A stretch of 24,356 nucleotides of DNA from a virus. Numbering within the stretch: position 1 is the stretch's first letter; each line of letters starts with the position of its first letter. Location: positions 1 to 24,356 of the IMG/VR virus record IMGVR_UViG_3300046724_000080; one strand, given 5' to 3'. A program made the translations under genes and the position numbers. A model generated the notes under the pieces. It was not told the DNA's origin, searched no databases, and saw only the letters and a list, made by a program, of their open reading frames with translations. Of this stretch, positions 1 to 6,712 are shown in pieces.

Positions 1-109
1 GGGGACATTATCCGCCGGCCCCGGCGTGGGCGACATTGACATTTCACAAACTCCCGAGGGCCAGGTTGACCCGGATCACTTGTATTCGGTCGTCATCGTC
101 TTTATCGTC

Positions 110-124
110 CGTGCGAGTCGCACG
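110..124. promoter_or_regulatory. 15-bp perfect DNA dyad, possible third repressor operator
   Basis: CGTGCGA and TCGCACG flank a single G, giving a perfect dyad. The inner 13 bases have the form GTGC-N5-GCAC, the same form as the dyad in the divergent promoter at 481-493. A 1-base loop rules out an RNA hairpin, so a protein-binding DNA site is the better reading. It lies 35 bp downstream of the stop of the Cro-like gene. What it would control is unknown, because no promoter of normal spacing was found beside it and the next gene to the left lies outside the window. Confidence 0.35.
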
Positions 125-158
125 ATATCCGCGGCTCAGGCCAGGATTAGCGAGCCAA

Positions 159-470
159 TCAACGCATGACCGACAACCGCTGGGTGGACTTTCGGCCACG
201 CCGCGCCGCTTCCGCGAGCGCACGATCTCTGTCTCGCCTCTTGCGAGCGATCCCGATCCGGACCGCCGCCATCAGTGTGTCCAGGTTCACGCCCCGGATG
301 CCCAGGGACGCGGCGCTGTCGATCATCCCGTCCCATTGCTCGGGGGGGATTTTATCGCGCCTGATCCAGCCCCGGACCGTCGCCTCCGGCACCCCGATCG
401 CGCGGCAGAAGTCAGCGATAGTGCCCCATCGCCCGATCAGACCGACCGTATCGAGTACGCTACCGGACAT
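159..470 (-). CDS. Cro-like HTH DNA-binding protein (carph-isopro type)
   Basis: This 103-residue protein has a helix-turn-helix at about residues 14-40 (IADFCRAIGVPEATVRGWIRR), followed by IPPEQWDGMI. That layout is typical of the small Cro-like / carph-isopro regulators of phages. The tail (about residues 75-103) is strongly basic and probably contacts DNA or is disordered. The open frame runs further upstream, but ATG at 470 is the first plausible start and puts the HTH near the N-terminus. It has almost no Shine-Dalgarno spacing (AAGG only one or two bases before ATG), so the transcript may be leaderless. The gene is divergent from the larger repressor, with a 54-bp shared control region. 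The probable role is the lytic-side regulator of the switch; that role is inferred from size and position. Confidence 0.75.
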   Translation of the reverse strand: MSGSVLDTVGLIGRWGTIADFCRAIGVPEATVRGWIRRDKIPPEQWDGMIDSAASLGIRGVNLDTLMAAVRIGIARKRRDRDRALAEAARRGRKSTQRLSVMR

Positions 471-524
471 ACCTTCAAGCGTGCATCCTGCACGTTCCCC
501 GGTCAAGCGGCGCCGGAGAACAAA
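471..524. promoter_or_regulatory. divergent switch region with operator dyad
   Basis: The 54 bp between the two regulators contain GTGCATCCTGCAC at 481-493, a perfect 5-bp inverted repeat around TCC. The first ten bases recur at 1447-1456 in the early promoter. On the minus strand a TTGACC box (506-501) is followed, after 17 bases, by a weak -10 (CACGCT) ending near 478. Transcription would then start almost at the ATG of the Cro-like gene. GGAGA at 514-518 is the ribosome binding site of the plus-strand repressor. No clear -10 for the repressor was found. Confidence 0.55.
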
Positions 525-1349
525 ATGAGCCAGGGCGTCACCCTCGCCACCCCCGCGCCGGGCAGGAAGCCGGCGAAGCGACTGCCACAGGCGGCCAAAA
601 GGCTGCGCAAAATACGCGTCGAGGCGGGCTTCCGTTACAGCACCGAAGCGGCGGCGGCGATGCGCGTCAACCATATCACCTACAACCAGCACGAACGCGG
701 ATCGCGCCCGCTCACCGTCGCCGCGGCCCGCAAATACGCCGCCTTTTTCAAGGTCTCGGCATCCTGGCTGCTGCACGGCGAGGCCACCTATCCACACGCC
801 ATGGTACTGGTCGTCGGGAGAATTGGCGACGATGGGCGAGTGACCCCGGAACGGTATAGATTTTCCGACGTTCGTGGGGTAAAGCGGACTACTCAGGGAA
901 GTGCCCAGGAATCACTCGCTTCGATTGATCGCGCCGCGTCGACCGACCTCAAAGAGAAGCAATTCGTTATCGACCTGTTTTCAAGAAAGTATCCGGAGTC
1001 CGCTTATAGCGAGCCGGTCTTGCTGTCGGCCCCGCCCGGCCTGACGATCGCGGAGGTCTCGCACTACGGCGCCATCATCGTCGATACCCACCTGCTCGAG
1101 CCGATCTTCTTCCGCGATGAAACAATCTATTACAAACCCCAGACCTTCGACGCGGCGCGCTATCGCTCGCGGCTGCACAACCGGCGCTGCGTCGTCCTGA
1201 CCAGCGCGCCGATGTTGTTCGCTGGCGTGGTCATGATCGCGGACGATCATACGGTCAGCCTGACGGCGACGAATCACCGGCGCGCGGTCGATCTTGGCAC
1301 CCCGCTGGCGATCTGGCCGATCGTCGGCGTCGAGTGTCCTGACCTATGA
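525..1349 (+). CDS. phage repressor, XRE-type helix-turn-helix
   Basis: This 274-residue protein is the likely lysogeny-maintaining repressor. Residues about 22-85 form an XRE-like DNA-binding domain: an LRKIRVEAGF start, YSTEAAAAMRVNHITYNQHERG around the recognition helix, then AARKYAAFFKVSASWLLHGE, a typical ending of phage C1-type repressors. The open frame extends upstream to base 36, but that part overlaps the opposite-strand Cro-like gene and has no domain. ATG at 525 has GGAGA six bases upstream and places the HTH normally. The C-terminal half (about 150-274) is mixed alpha/beta and ends in a hydrophobic segment. I do not see the Ser/Lys dyad context of self-cleaving S24 repressors, so induction by RecA-stimulated cleavage is not supported. 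The gene points the same way as the early operon it probably controls. Confidence 0.8.
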   Translation: MSQGVTLATPAPGRKPAKRLPQAAKRLRKIRVEAGFRYSTEAAAAMRVNHITYNQHERGSRPLTVAAARKYAAFFKVSASWLLHGEATYPHAMVLVVGRIGDDGRVTPERYRFSDVRGVKRTTQGSAQESLASIDRAASTDLKEKQFVIDLFSRKYPESAYSEPVLLSAPPGLTIAEVSHYGAIIVDTHLLEPIFFRDETIYYKPQTFDAARYRSRLHNRRCVVLTSAPMLFAGVVMIADDHTVSLTATNHRRAVDLGTPLAIWPIVGVECPDL

Positions 1350-1384
1350 AATCCGCACGCCCGGCGCGGACCCCCACAGCGTAA

Positions 1385-1411
1385 GGTTTCCGCGAGAAAA
1401 CAGCGGAAACC
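1385..1411 (+). terminator. strong hairpin after the repressor gene, no U tract
   Basis: GGTTTCCGC (1385-1393) and GCGGAAACC (1403-1411) form a perfect 9-bp stem with a 9-base loop, 36 bp after the repressor stop and 24 bp before the early promoter. The position suits a terminator that insulates the two units. The 3' side (GCGTGAAATACG) lacks a T run, so intrinsic termination would be weak. An RNA structure or protein site is the alternative. Confidence 0.4.
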
Positions 1412-1434
1412 GCGTGAAATACGTCCTCTGACGC

Positions 1435-1464
1435 TTGCCATGAATCGTGCATCCTGTATCATTC
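1435..1464 (+). promoter_or_regulatory. early promoter with embedded operator
   Basis: TTGCCA (1435-1440) and TATCAT (1457-1462) are separated by 16 bases, a good sigma-70-like pair for this GC-rich sequence. GTGCATCCTGTAT (1447-1459) lies between and across the boxes and matches the first ten bases of the dyad at 481-493. A larger symmetric frame, GAAT at 1442-1445 with ATTC at 1461-1464, shares the same centre (1453). Repressor bound here would block the promoter directly. The ATG of the first early gene is at 1507, with AAGGA at 1491-1495. Confidence 0.6.
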
Positions 1465-1506
1465 GCGCGCACGCTTTCCGCAACCGCAAGAAGGACACCT
1501 CCACCC

Positions 1507-2688
1507 ATGTCGCAGCACGCAGAACGCGCCACCAGCGCGCGTACCACCGCGCCCGTCGTCGACCAGCCCGAGCCGGGCATGTTCAAGCTCCGGCTGCACC
1601 CCGGCGGCTGGAACGCGGTCCCGGCCCGCATCGTCCTGACCGACGATCTCTGGTCGGCCGAGATCGACGGCGAACCCGCCGGCATCCCGCACCACGACCC
1701 GGCGAAGGCCGATGGCGTGCTGGCGATCTGGCACGCGCGCAAGACGGAAATCACCGAGAGCGAATACCGATTCCTGACCGGCGCGCTGAAAGAATGGGCG
1801 CGCGAGCATTACCCCGATCACCCGCTGCTCGATCCCCGCCGCCGCGTCTCGCTCAACGCGTTGCGCCCGATCCCGGCGCGCACCGCGCCGACGGCACCCG
1901 AGCCGGTCAGCGAGGAACCCCTGAACGCGCCCGAGCGGCCACGCCCGATGACCTCGGCGGAAATCCTCTCCTGGCTGGACTACGAGAACGAGGCGCTGGT
2001 CAAAGCGATCGAGCACGACATCACGCAGCTTCAGGCCGACAAGGGCATCGTGATCGATGACGACGCCGTGCTTGGCAGGATCAGCGCGAACGTCTCCATC
2101 GCGAACGCCCACCTTCGCCAGACCGGCAAAACCAAGGCGATCCAGCAGAAACCCTTCTCCGACGCCAACACCACCGTCCTGCGGTTCTTCCAGGGCCTTT
2201 CGGGATCGCTCGAGACGGCGATCAGCCCGGTCCAGCGCGAGATGAACGCTTACGGCACCCGCAAAGAGGCCGCGCGCCGGGAGGAGGCCGATCGCGCCGC
2301 CGCCCGCGCCCGCGCCGAGGCGGACCGGCTCGCCAGGGAAGCCGAGGCAGCGCTGCGCCACAACGCGCCATTGGCCGTGGCCAAACTGGACGCGGCCAGC
2401 ACCGCGGCGAAGGCCGCCGAGAAGGCCGGGTCGTTCGCCACCGGCAAAGCCGCTGACCTCACCCGCAGCCATACCGACTACGGCAGCACCGTCAGCGGCG
2501 TCGAGACCTGGGATTTCCAGGTCGCCGATATATCCGCGGTTCCGTTGCAGTATCTGCAGATCAACGAGACGGAGGTCCGCCGCGCGGTCCGGGTCTACGT
2601 CCGCGACAACCTGGAAGCGGCCCGCGCGGGCGGCACGCCGATCGCCGGCATCACGGTCCTGCGCTCCATCGCCATGCGGACGAAGTGA
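1507..2688 (+). CDS. coiled-coil early phage protein, unknown function
   Basis: This 393-residue protein is the first gene of the early operon. Residues 20-110 form a compact domain rich in Trp and charged residues. Residues 120-148 are a Pro-rich linker. Residues 149-250 are helical and include KPFSDANTTVLRFFQGLSGSL. Residues 250-310 are a highly charged Ala/Arg/Glu coiled coil. The C-terminus (about 336-393) has the pattern V-P-x-x-x-L-Q-I-N-E-x-x-V-R-x-A-V then I-A-G-I-T-V, which I recall as a recurring end of phage proteins encoded beside recombinases. An upstream GTG at 1447 stays in frame but lies inside the promoter/operator, so ATG 1507 is preferred. An accessory role in DNA recombination or replication is inferred from context only. 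Confidence 0.75.
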   Translation: MSQHAERATSARTTAPVVDQPEPGMFKLRLHPGGWNAVPARIVLTDDLWSAEIDGEPAGIPHHDPAKADGVLAIWHARKTEITESEYRFLTGALKEWAREHYPDHPLLDPRRRVSLNALRPIPARTAPTAPEPVSEEPLNAPERPRPMTSAEILSWLDYENEALVKAIEHDITQLQADKGIVIDDDAVLGRISANVSIANAHLRQTGKTKAIQQKPFSDANTTVLRFFQGLSGSLETAISPVQREMNAYGTRKEAARREEADRAAARARAEADRLAREAEAALRHNAPLAVAKLDAASTAAKAAEKAGSFATGKAADLTRSHTDYGSTVSGVETWDFQVADISAVPLQYLQINETEVRRAVRVYVRDNLEAARAGGTPIAGITVLRSIAMRTK

Positions 2689-2888
2689 TGGAGGCGCGCG
2701 ACTCAGTCGGGGGGTTCCCGCACATGCTGGGCGACCCCCGCGATACCTACCCCTCGCCCCACGAAGCAGCCGACGCCCTGATCGGCCGGCTGCGCGTGGA
2801 CGGCTTCACCATCATTCTCACCGGAGGCCACGCCTGCCCGCTATGCGGCGGCAGCGGCCTCGATGAACGGGATCAACACCATGTCTGA
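2688..2888 (+). CDS. small protein with CPLCGGSG motif
   Basis: This 66-residue protein starts at ATG 2688, sharing one base with the stop of the previous gene (TGATG), and its end overlaps the RecT start by 8 bp. Such tight spacing supports a translated gene. Near the C-terminus it carries H-A-C-P-L-C-G-G-S-G, a CxxCGGxG knuckle like one half of a zinc ribbon or a DnaJ-type cysteine repeat, preceded by GFTIILTGG. A single CxxC could bind zinc with the nearby histidines (HACPLC and the terminal QHHV) or through a dimer. No family was recognised. Confidence 0.6.
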   Translation: MEARDSVGGFPHMLGDPRDTYPSPHEAADALIGRLRVDGFTIILTGGHACPLCGGSGLDERDQHHV

Positions 2889-4878
2889 GGTCATCGCCCG
2901 CAAGCAGGCACTCGCCGCCCCGGCCCTCCCCCGCGAGAGTTTCACGCCCATCCGCGAATGCAAAGATCTCGGCCAGCTTTTCTCGTCGGCCGATTTCCGC
3001 GAGCGCATCGTCGCCTCGGTCCCGAAGCACATGACCAGCGACCGAATTCTGAGCGTCGTGCTGCGGGCCCACATGACGAACCCGCTCCTGCTGCGCTGCA
3101 CCCCGCAGTCCTTCGCGGGCGCGTGCCTCACCGCCACGAACACCGGGCTGGAGCCGAACAGCCCGCTCGCCGAGGCGCACCTGATCCCGTTCAAGCAGAA
3201 GATCAGGGCCAAGGGCGACCAGCCCGAGCGGGAGGTGGTTCAAATCCAGACCATCTTCGGCTACCAGGGCCTCCTGAAGCTGGCGACCAACACCGGCCGC
3301 GTCCTCTCGGTCAGCGCGAACGTCGTCTACCCGGACTCCGACATCTTCGACTGGATGGAGGGGTCGGAAACGTATCTCCGGTTCAAGCGCGGCGGGCGTC
3401 GTGAAAGGCGCGACGGCGACCAGCCCGGTTACGCCTATTTCCACGGCCGGCTGATGGGCGGCGGCGAGAGCATGGAAGTCTGGCCCTGGGGCGAAGTCCT
3501 CAAAATCCGCAATATGTCGCAGGCGTACCGGCACGCGATCAACGCCCGCGCCCAGGCCGAGGCGAAGAAGTGGCGCGTCCCGCTCACCTACACCGAGGCC
3601 CCGTGGGTCAAATGGGAGGAGCCGATGGCGCGCAAGACCATGATCCGCGCCGGGGTCAAATACCTGCCCAAGAGCGTCGAACTGGCGCTCGCCAGCCGCA
3701 TCGACGAACTCGGCGAGCGGCGCACGATCGACTACAGCCGCGTGATCGACTTGGCGGGCAACGCGGCCGAGCCATCCTACGCCGACGCCGCCGTCACCCT
3801 GGGCGAGCACCAGCCCGATCCAGACCCCTCCGGCGGCGGCTCCGGGGGCCCAGGGGCCGGCGGCGCTCCCCGCGGCGGCTCAGACCCCGATCCCGACGAC
3901 GGCCCGGCGTGGGACGACGACGACCCCGGCTACAGCGGCGGCGGTCCCTCGGGGTCCGCTGGTGGCGCCGCCGTCGGCGCCACCTTCGCCGACCGGCGGC
4001 CTGTCGAGAATCGCACCGATCAACAAACCCCGACCGGCGGCGCCGAACGTCAACAGGTCCGCTCCCCGTCTTTCGAGGCCTATCTGATCGACCCGGATGG
4101 CGAGGTCGAGGGCGATGTGTTCGTCGACCCGGTGGCGTGGGCGCGGGCGTTCCTCGACCTGGGCCGCGGCGCCTCCCCCGCCCAGATGATGGCGATGCTC
4201 GAGCATAACGAGGATGCGCTCGCCGAGGCCCGGCAGGCGCCGATCGCCGACCAACTGCTGGCCGTGCGCGACGAGGCGCGCGACCTCCCCTCCCCCTCGC
4301 TGATGATCCTGGGCAAGACGAGGGACGGGAAACCGGACTGGAAGAACTTCGTCGCGGCCTTCAGGGACGTCCTGTTCGGCTGGCGCGGCGACCTGGCCGC
4401 GTGGCTCGACGTCCAGCGCCACGTCATCACCCAGGCGCCGCTCGCGCAGCGGCTCCTGCTCGTCAAGGCGATCCGCGAGCGCGGCGATCAACTCAAAGCG
4501 GGCCTGCCCGAGTGGGTGCTCGAGATGACCGGCAGACCCGAGCAGAGGGCCGGTCAGGTGTCCGATCAGAGCGGACAACTGGCCGGGCAACACCCGAGCG
4601 AGGGGTGGTCGGACCCCGGACACGACCCGGACGGGGCCGGGCAGCAGGACGAGCAGGGCGAGCAGGGCGAACCGATCTTCCAGACCGCCGACGAGCGGCA
4701 GGCATACTTCCTGGTGCGGATCATCCGCGGCATGACCAACATCGAGGACATCCAGAATCGCGTCAGCGCGCAGCAGCCGCAGGAACTGATGCGCAAGCTG
4801 CGCCACGCCAACCCGGCGCTGTTCGCGTCCACGGAGGCGGCGATCAACGCGCGGATCGAGGAGGTCAAGGGGAAATGA
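2881..4878 (+). CDS. recT: RecT-family single-strand annealing recombinase with long C-terminal extension
   Basis: RecT proteins anneal complementary single strands during phage recombination and replication. Residues about 40-285 show the family pattern: IVASVPKHMTSDRILSVVLRAH, then NPLLLRCTPQSFAGACLTATNTGLEP, then AHLIPFKQ, IQTIFGYQGLLKLATNTGRV and the late PWVKWEEPMARKTMIRAGVKYLP helix. The total length, 665 residues, is more than twice that of classic RecT (about 270). After an acidic Gly/Asp/Pro-rich linker (305-395, including AWDDDDPGYSGGG) come a second folded part (396-550, with DPDGEVEGDVFVDPVAWARAF), a Gln/Gly linker (551-597) and a C-terminal helical part (598-665). ATG 2881 (GGGAT seven bases upstream) is preferred over the in-frame ATG 2863, which lies deeper inside the previous gene. 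No partner exonuclease gene was recognised next to it. Confidence 0.85.
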   Translation: MSEVIARKQALAAPALPRESFTPIRECKDLGQLFSSADFRERIVASVPKHMTSDRILSVVLRAHMTNPLLLRCTPQSFAGACLTATNTGLEPNSPLAEAHLIPFKQKIRAKGDQPEREVVQIQTIFGYQGLLKLATNTGRVLSVSANVVYPDSDIFDWMEGSETYLRFKRGGRRERRDGDQPGYAYFHGRLMGGGESMEVWPWGEVLKIRNMSQAYRHAINARAQAEAKKWRVPLTYTEAPWVKWEEPMARKTMIRAGVKYLPKSVELALASRIDELGERRTIDYSRVIDLAGNAAEPSYADAAVTLGEHQPDPDPSGGGSGGPGAGGAPRGGSDPDPDDGPAWDDDDPGYSGGGPSGSAGGAAVGATFADRRPVENRTDQQTPTGGAERQQVRSPSFEAYLIDPDGEVEGDVFVDPVAWARAFLDLGRGASPAQMMAMLEHNEDALAEARQAPIADQLLAVRDEARDLPSPSLMILGKTRDGKPDWKNFVAAFRDVLFGWRGDLAAWLDVQRHVITQAPLAQRLLLVKAIRERGDQLKAGLPEWVLEMTGRPEQRAGQVSDQSGQLAGQHPSEGWSDPGHDPDGAGQQDEQGEQGEPIFQTADERQAYFLVRIIRGMTNIEDIQNRVSAQQPQELMRKLRHANPALFASTEAAINARIEEVKGK

Positions 4879-5546
4879 GCGGACTGCCCGGCTTCGGCGA
4901 CATGCTCGCCGAGGCCGACCGCGCCAACCAGAAGCGCCGCCAGGACCGCGAGGCGGCGCACCTCCCCGACACCTGGGACGAGGGCATCGCCCTCCACCGC
5001 CAACAGATCGCGGCCTATGACAAGGCCATCCGGGCGGGCGACTGGCGCCTCGCCAACGCGATCAGCCAGGAGGCCGACAAGCTGGCGGTCAAGCTGAACG
5101 GCGGCGACACCGGCATCCTCGCCGACAAGGAAACTTCCGCTGGCTACGTCCTGGCGCGGCGCTGCGCGGCCCCCGCTGGCACCGTCCCCCTCTGGGGCCA
5201 GAGCGGCGCGTTCCAGGTCACCGTCACCGCCCAGGATATACCGGTCGCGATCAAGTTCGACGGTCTGTTCGGCCTCGGCACCGACGGGTTCGAGGCCCGC
5301 GTGGTGGACAAGGATCGGCCGTTCATCTCGCCCACCGGGTTCCGCTCGTTTCTCAGCAATGTCCCGGTCGGCCGGGAGGTCGGTGTCGATCGGTACATCA
5401 TCGGCGTGATCGAGGACCATGTAGCCCACGAACTGAAGAACCGACTTGTCATGGTCCGCCCGCCCGAGCAATTGTACGATCCGCCGCCGAAGGCCCCCAG
5501 GGAGAAGCGACCCAGGAAGGCCGCCCCGGCGGCTGAGCGAGGATGA
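4875..5546 (+). CDS. conserved-looking early protein, unknown function
   Basis: This 223-residue protein begins at an ATGA overlap with the recT stop, so it is translationally coupled to the recombinase. The N-terminal third is helical and charged (HRQQIAAYDKAIRAGDWRLANAISQEADKLAVKLNGGD). The middle (about 75-190) is probably beta-rich, with GQSGAFQVTVTAQDIPVAIKFDGLFGL and FISPTGFRSFLS. The tail is basic and Pro-rich and probably disordered. No nuclease motif is evident, so I do not call it an exonuclease partner. GC3 is very high along the whole frame, which supports coding. A role in DNA metabolism is suggested only by its place in the operon. Confidence 0.7.
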   Translation: MSGLPGFGDMLAEADRANQKRRQDREAAHLPDTWDEGIALHRQQIAAYDKAIRAGDWRLANAISQEADKLAVKLNGGDTGILADKETSAGYVLARRCAAPAGTVPLWGQSGAFQVTVTAQDIPVAIKFDGLFGLGTDGFEARVVDKDRPFISPTGFRSFLSNVPVGREVGVDRYIIGVIEDHVAHELKNRLVMVRPPEQLYDPPPKAPREKRPRKAAPAAERG

Positions 5547-5552
5547 CACACG

Positions 5553-5744
5553 ATGCTTCAAAGCCGCGGCGGCATGGGCATGCACAAGCACGGGATCAGC
5601 GGCCACCCGACCCGCCCCCCAGGCTACAAGCTGGGGCGCACCCGCGAGGCGAACGCGGCGGCGGCGGCGGACCGCGCGAGACGCCCGGTCACGCCGATGT
5701 ATCCGACCCTGCGAGACCTGATGGACGCGTACCGGCGCCGGTAG
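5553..5744 (+). CDS. small basic protein, unknown function
   Basis: This 63-residue basic protein contains HPTRPPGYKLGRTREAN and ends LRDLMDAYRRR. ATG 5553 has GCGAGGA about 10 bases upstream. A competing frame (5543-5761) overlaps both neighbours by ATGA, but counting third positions by hand gives about 61% GC there against about 90% in this frame. That matches the neighbouring genes only here. The real start could also be one of the internal ATGs a few codons on. Small size and charge suggest nucleic-acid or protein binding, without further evidence. Confidence 0.55.
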   Translation: MLQSRGGMGMHKHGISGHPTRPPGYKLGRTREANAAAAADRARRPVTPMYPTLRDLMDAYRRR

Positions 5745-5757
5745 CCGAGACCCGCCG

Positions 5758-6000
5758 ATGACCGATGACGACGACGACGAGGTCTACTTCACGGAGGACG
5801 ACCTCTGGGCCTGGGTCGCGGCCGCGATCCTGGTCGTGCGCGACAAGCTCACGCCGCCGGAGGACGGCTCGTGGGTCGAGTGGTTCCACGAGACGGTCGA
5901 GCCCGTCCGCGCCGCCGCCCTGCTCGCCGAGGTCCGCGCGATGCCGCCGGATGAGCGCGGCATGTATATCGCCGCGGCGAATGGCGACCACGACGCCTGA
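5758..6000 (+). CDS. small acidic protein, unknown function
   Basis: This 80-residue protein has a strongly acidic start (MTDDDDDEVYFTEDD), then a Trp-rich helical part (LWAWVAAAILVVRDKL, WVEWFHETVEPVRAAALLAEV) and ends MYIAAANGDHDA. Nearly every codon ends in G or C, which supports translation. It begins 13 bp after the preceding small gene and is the last member of the compact early run; a hairpin follows 37 bp later. The acidity recalls phage DNA-mimic or inhibitor proteins, but nothing in the sequence proves this. Confidence 0.6.
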   Translation: MTDDDDDEVYFTEDDLWAWVAAAILVVRDKLTPPEDGSWVEWFHETVEPVRAAALLAEVRAMPPDERGMYIAAANGDHDA

Positions 6001-6031
6001 AAACGGACCAGATCCACTGAGCCCCGAAACG

Positions 6032-6063
6032 AAAAAAAGCCCCGGACCGCGATGGCCGGGGCT
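6032..6063 (-). terminator. intrinsic terminator for leftward transcription
   Basis: AGCCCCGG (6038-6045) and CCGGGGCT (6056-6063) form a perfect 8-bp GC-rich stem with a 10-base loop. On the plus strand the stem is preceded by seven A's (6032-6038), so on the minus strand the hairpin is followed by a T7 run, the classic form. Rightward it is followed by CTCAGTTTG, a poor U tract, so termination of the early operon here would be weaker. Leftward transcripts would come from the late operon after reading through the two plus-strand genes. Confidence 0.7.
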
Positions 6064-6118
6064 CTCAGTTTGCCGCTTCTGACGCGGCGAGTAACAGTGT
6101 ATTCCAACGCTCGAGATA

Positions 6119-6670
6119 ATGACAGGTCCAACGCCCGAGTCCACCCCGGAGTCCACCTCTGGGTGGCTGACCTACGCCGAGGCCGCCGAACGCCTCGGCA
6201 GCACCCCGGAGGCTGTCCGCACCCGGTCCAGGCGGGAGAACTGGCCGAAGCAGCGTCCCAACGTCGGCGGCGGGCTGGCCCGCGTCATACCACCGTCGGA
6301 ACTACTGACCACCTGTGCCCGGCCCGTGCCCGACTGGCTGCGCGCCTCTGCCCGACCGGCCGGGCGACACCCGGTCGAGACCCGAGCAGACCCCGAGCAA
6401 GACCCGGTCGAGACCCGAGCAACACCCGAGCAACCCCCGAGCGAGGCCCGGTCTGGGGTGGACTCGGAGGTCATCGCCATGCGACGCCACATCGCCGACC
6501 TTCGCCTCGCCCTGGAGCGGGCCGACGAGCGGGCGGCCGAGCGGCAGGCCCAGGACGGGGCCACGATCCGATTTCTGCAATCCCAGGTCGAACGCATGCA
6601 GGCGGCCGAGGCGGCCCCGCCACCGGCCCCCACGGGCGCGCCACGGCGGCGCTGGTGGCGGCGGCGCTGA
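6119..6670 (+). CDS. HTH-coiled-coil protein, plasmid/phage type
   Basis: This 183-residue protein has an N-terminal winged-helix-like start (residues 15-60): GWLTYAEAAERLGSTPEAVRTR, then RRENWPKQRPN and RVIPPSEL. I recall this pattern from DNA-binding proteins of proteobacterial plasmids and phages. Residues 80-110 are a Pro/Glu/Arg repeat linker built from 11-residue units. Residues about 112-165 are a coiled coil (MRRHIADLRLALERADERAAERQ). The C-terminus is PRRRWWRRR, very basic. A possible weak promoter is TTGCCG (6070-6075) and TAACAG (6092-6097). The Shine-Dalgarno before ATG 6119 is poor. A role in replication initiation control or segregation is possible but unproven. Confidence 0.65.
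   Translation: MTGPTPESTPESTSGWLTYAEAAERLGSTPEAVRTRSRRENWPKQRPNVGGGLARVIPPSELLTTCARPVPDWLRASARPAGRHPVETRADPEQDPVETRATPEQPPSEARSGVDSEVIAMRRHIADLRLALERADERAAERQAQDGATIRFLQSQVERMQAAEAAPPPAPTGAPRRRWWRRR
6370..6435 (+). repeat. 33-bp in-frame tandem repeat in the HTH gene
   Basis: Two near-identical 33-bp units (6370-6402 and 6403-6435) encode PVETRADPEQD and PVETRATPEQP, and a degenerate third follows (PSEARSG). The units form the linker between the HTH and the coiled coil. The copy number could vary by slippage without disturbing the frame. Confidence 0.75.
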
Positions 6671-6712
6671 AAGGGTAGGGGAGGGGGCCACACCGGACAG
6701 GAGGACCAACGG

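Noticed and set aside
36-524. N-terminal extension of the repressor frame
   Set aside because: It lies over the opposite-strand Cro-like gene, shows no domain, and ATG 525 has a good ribosome binding site directly before the HTH domain.
4875-5546. Exonuclease partner of RecT
   Set aside because: No YqaJ or RecE-like acidic motif (for example the D-x-E-x-K pattern) could be seen, so only an unknown function is given.
5543-5761. Open frame of 72 codons with ATGA overlaps to both neighbours
   Set aside because: Third-position GC is about 61%, against about 90% in the overlapping frame 5553-5744, and the translation is a Pro/Arg/Gly shadow. The overlaps alone were not enough.
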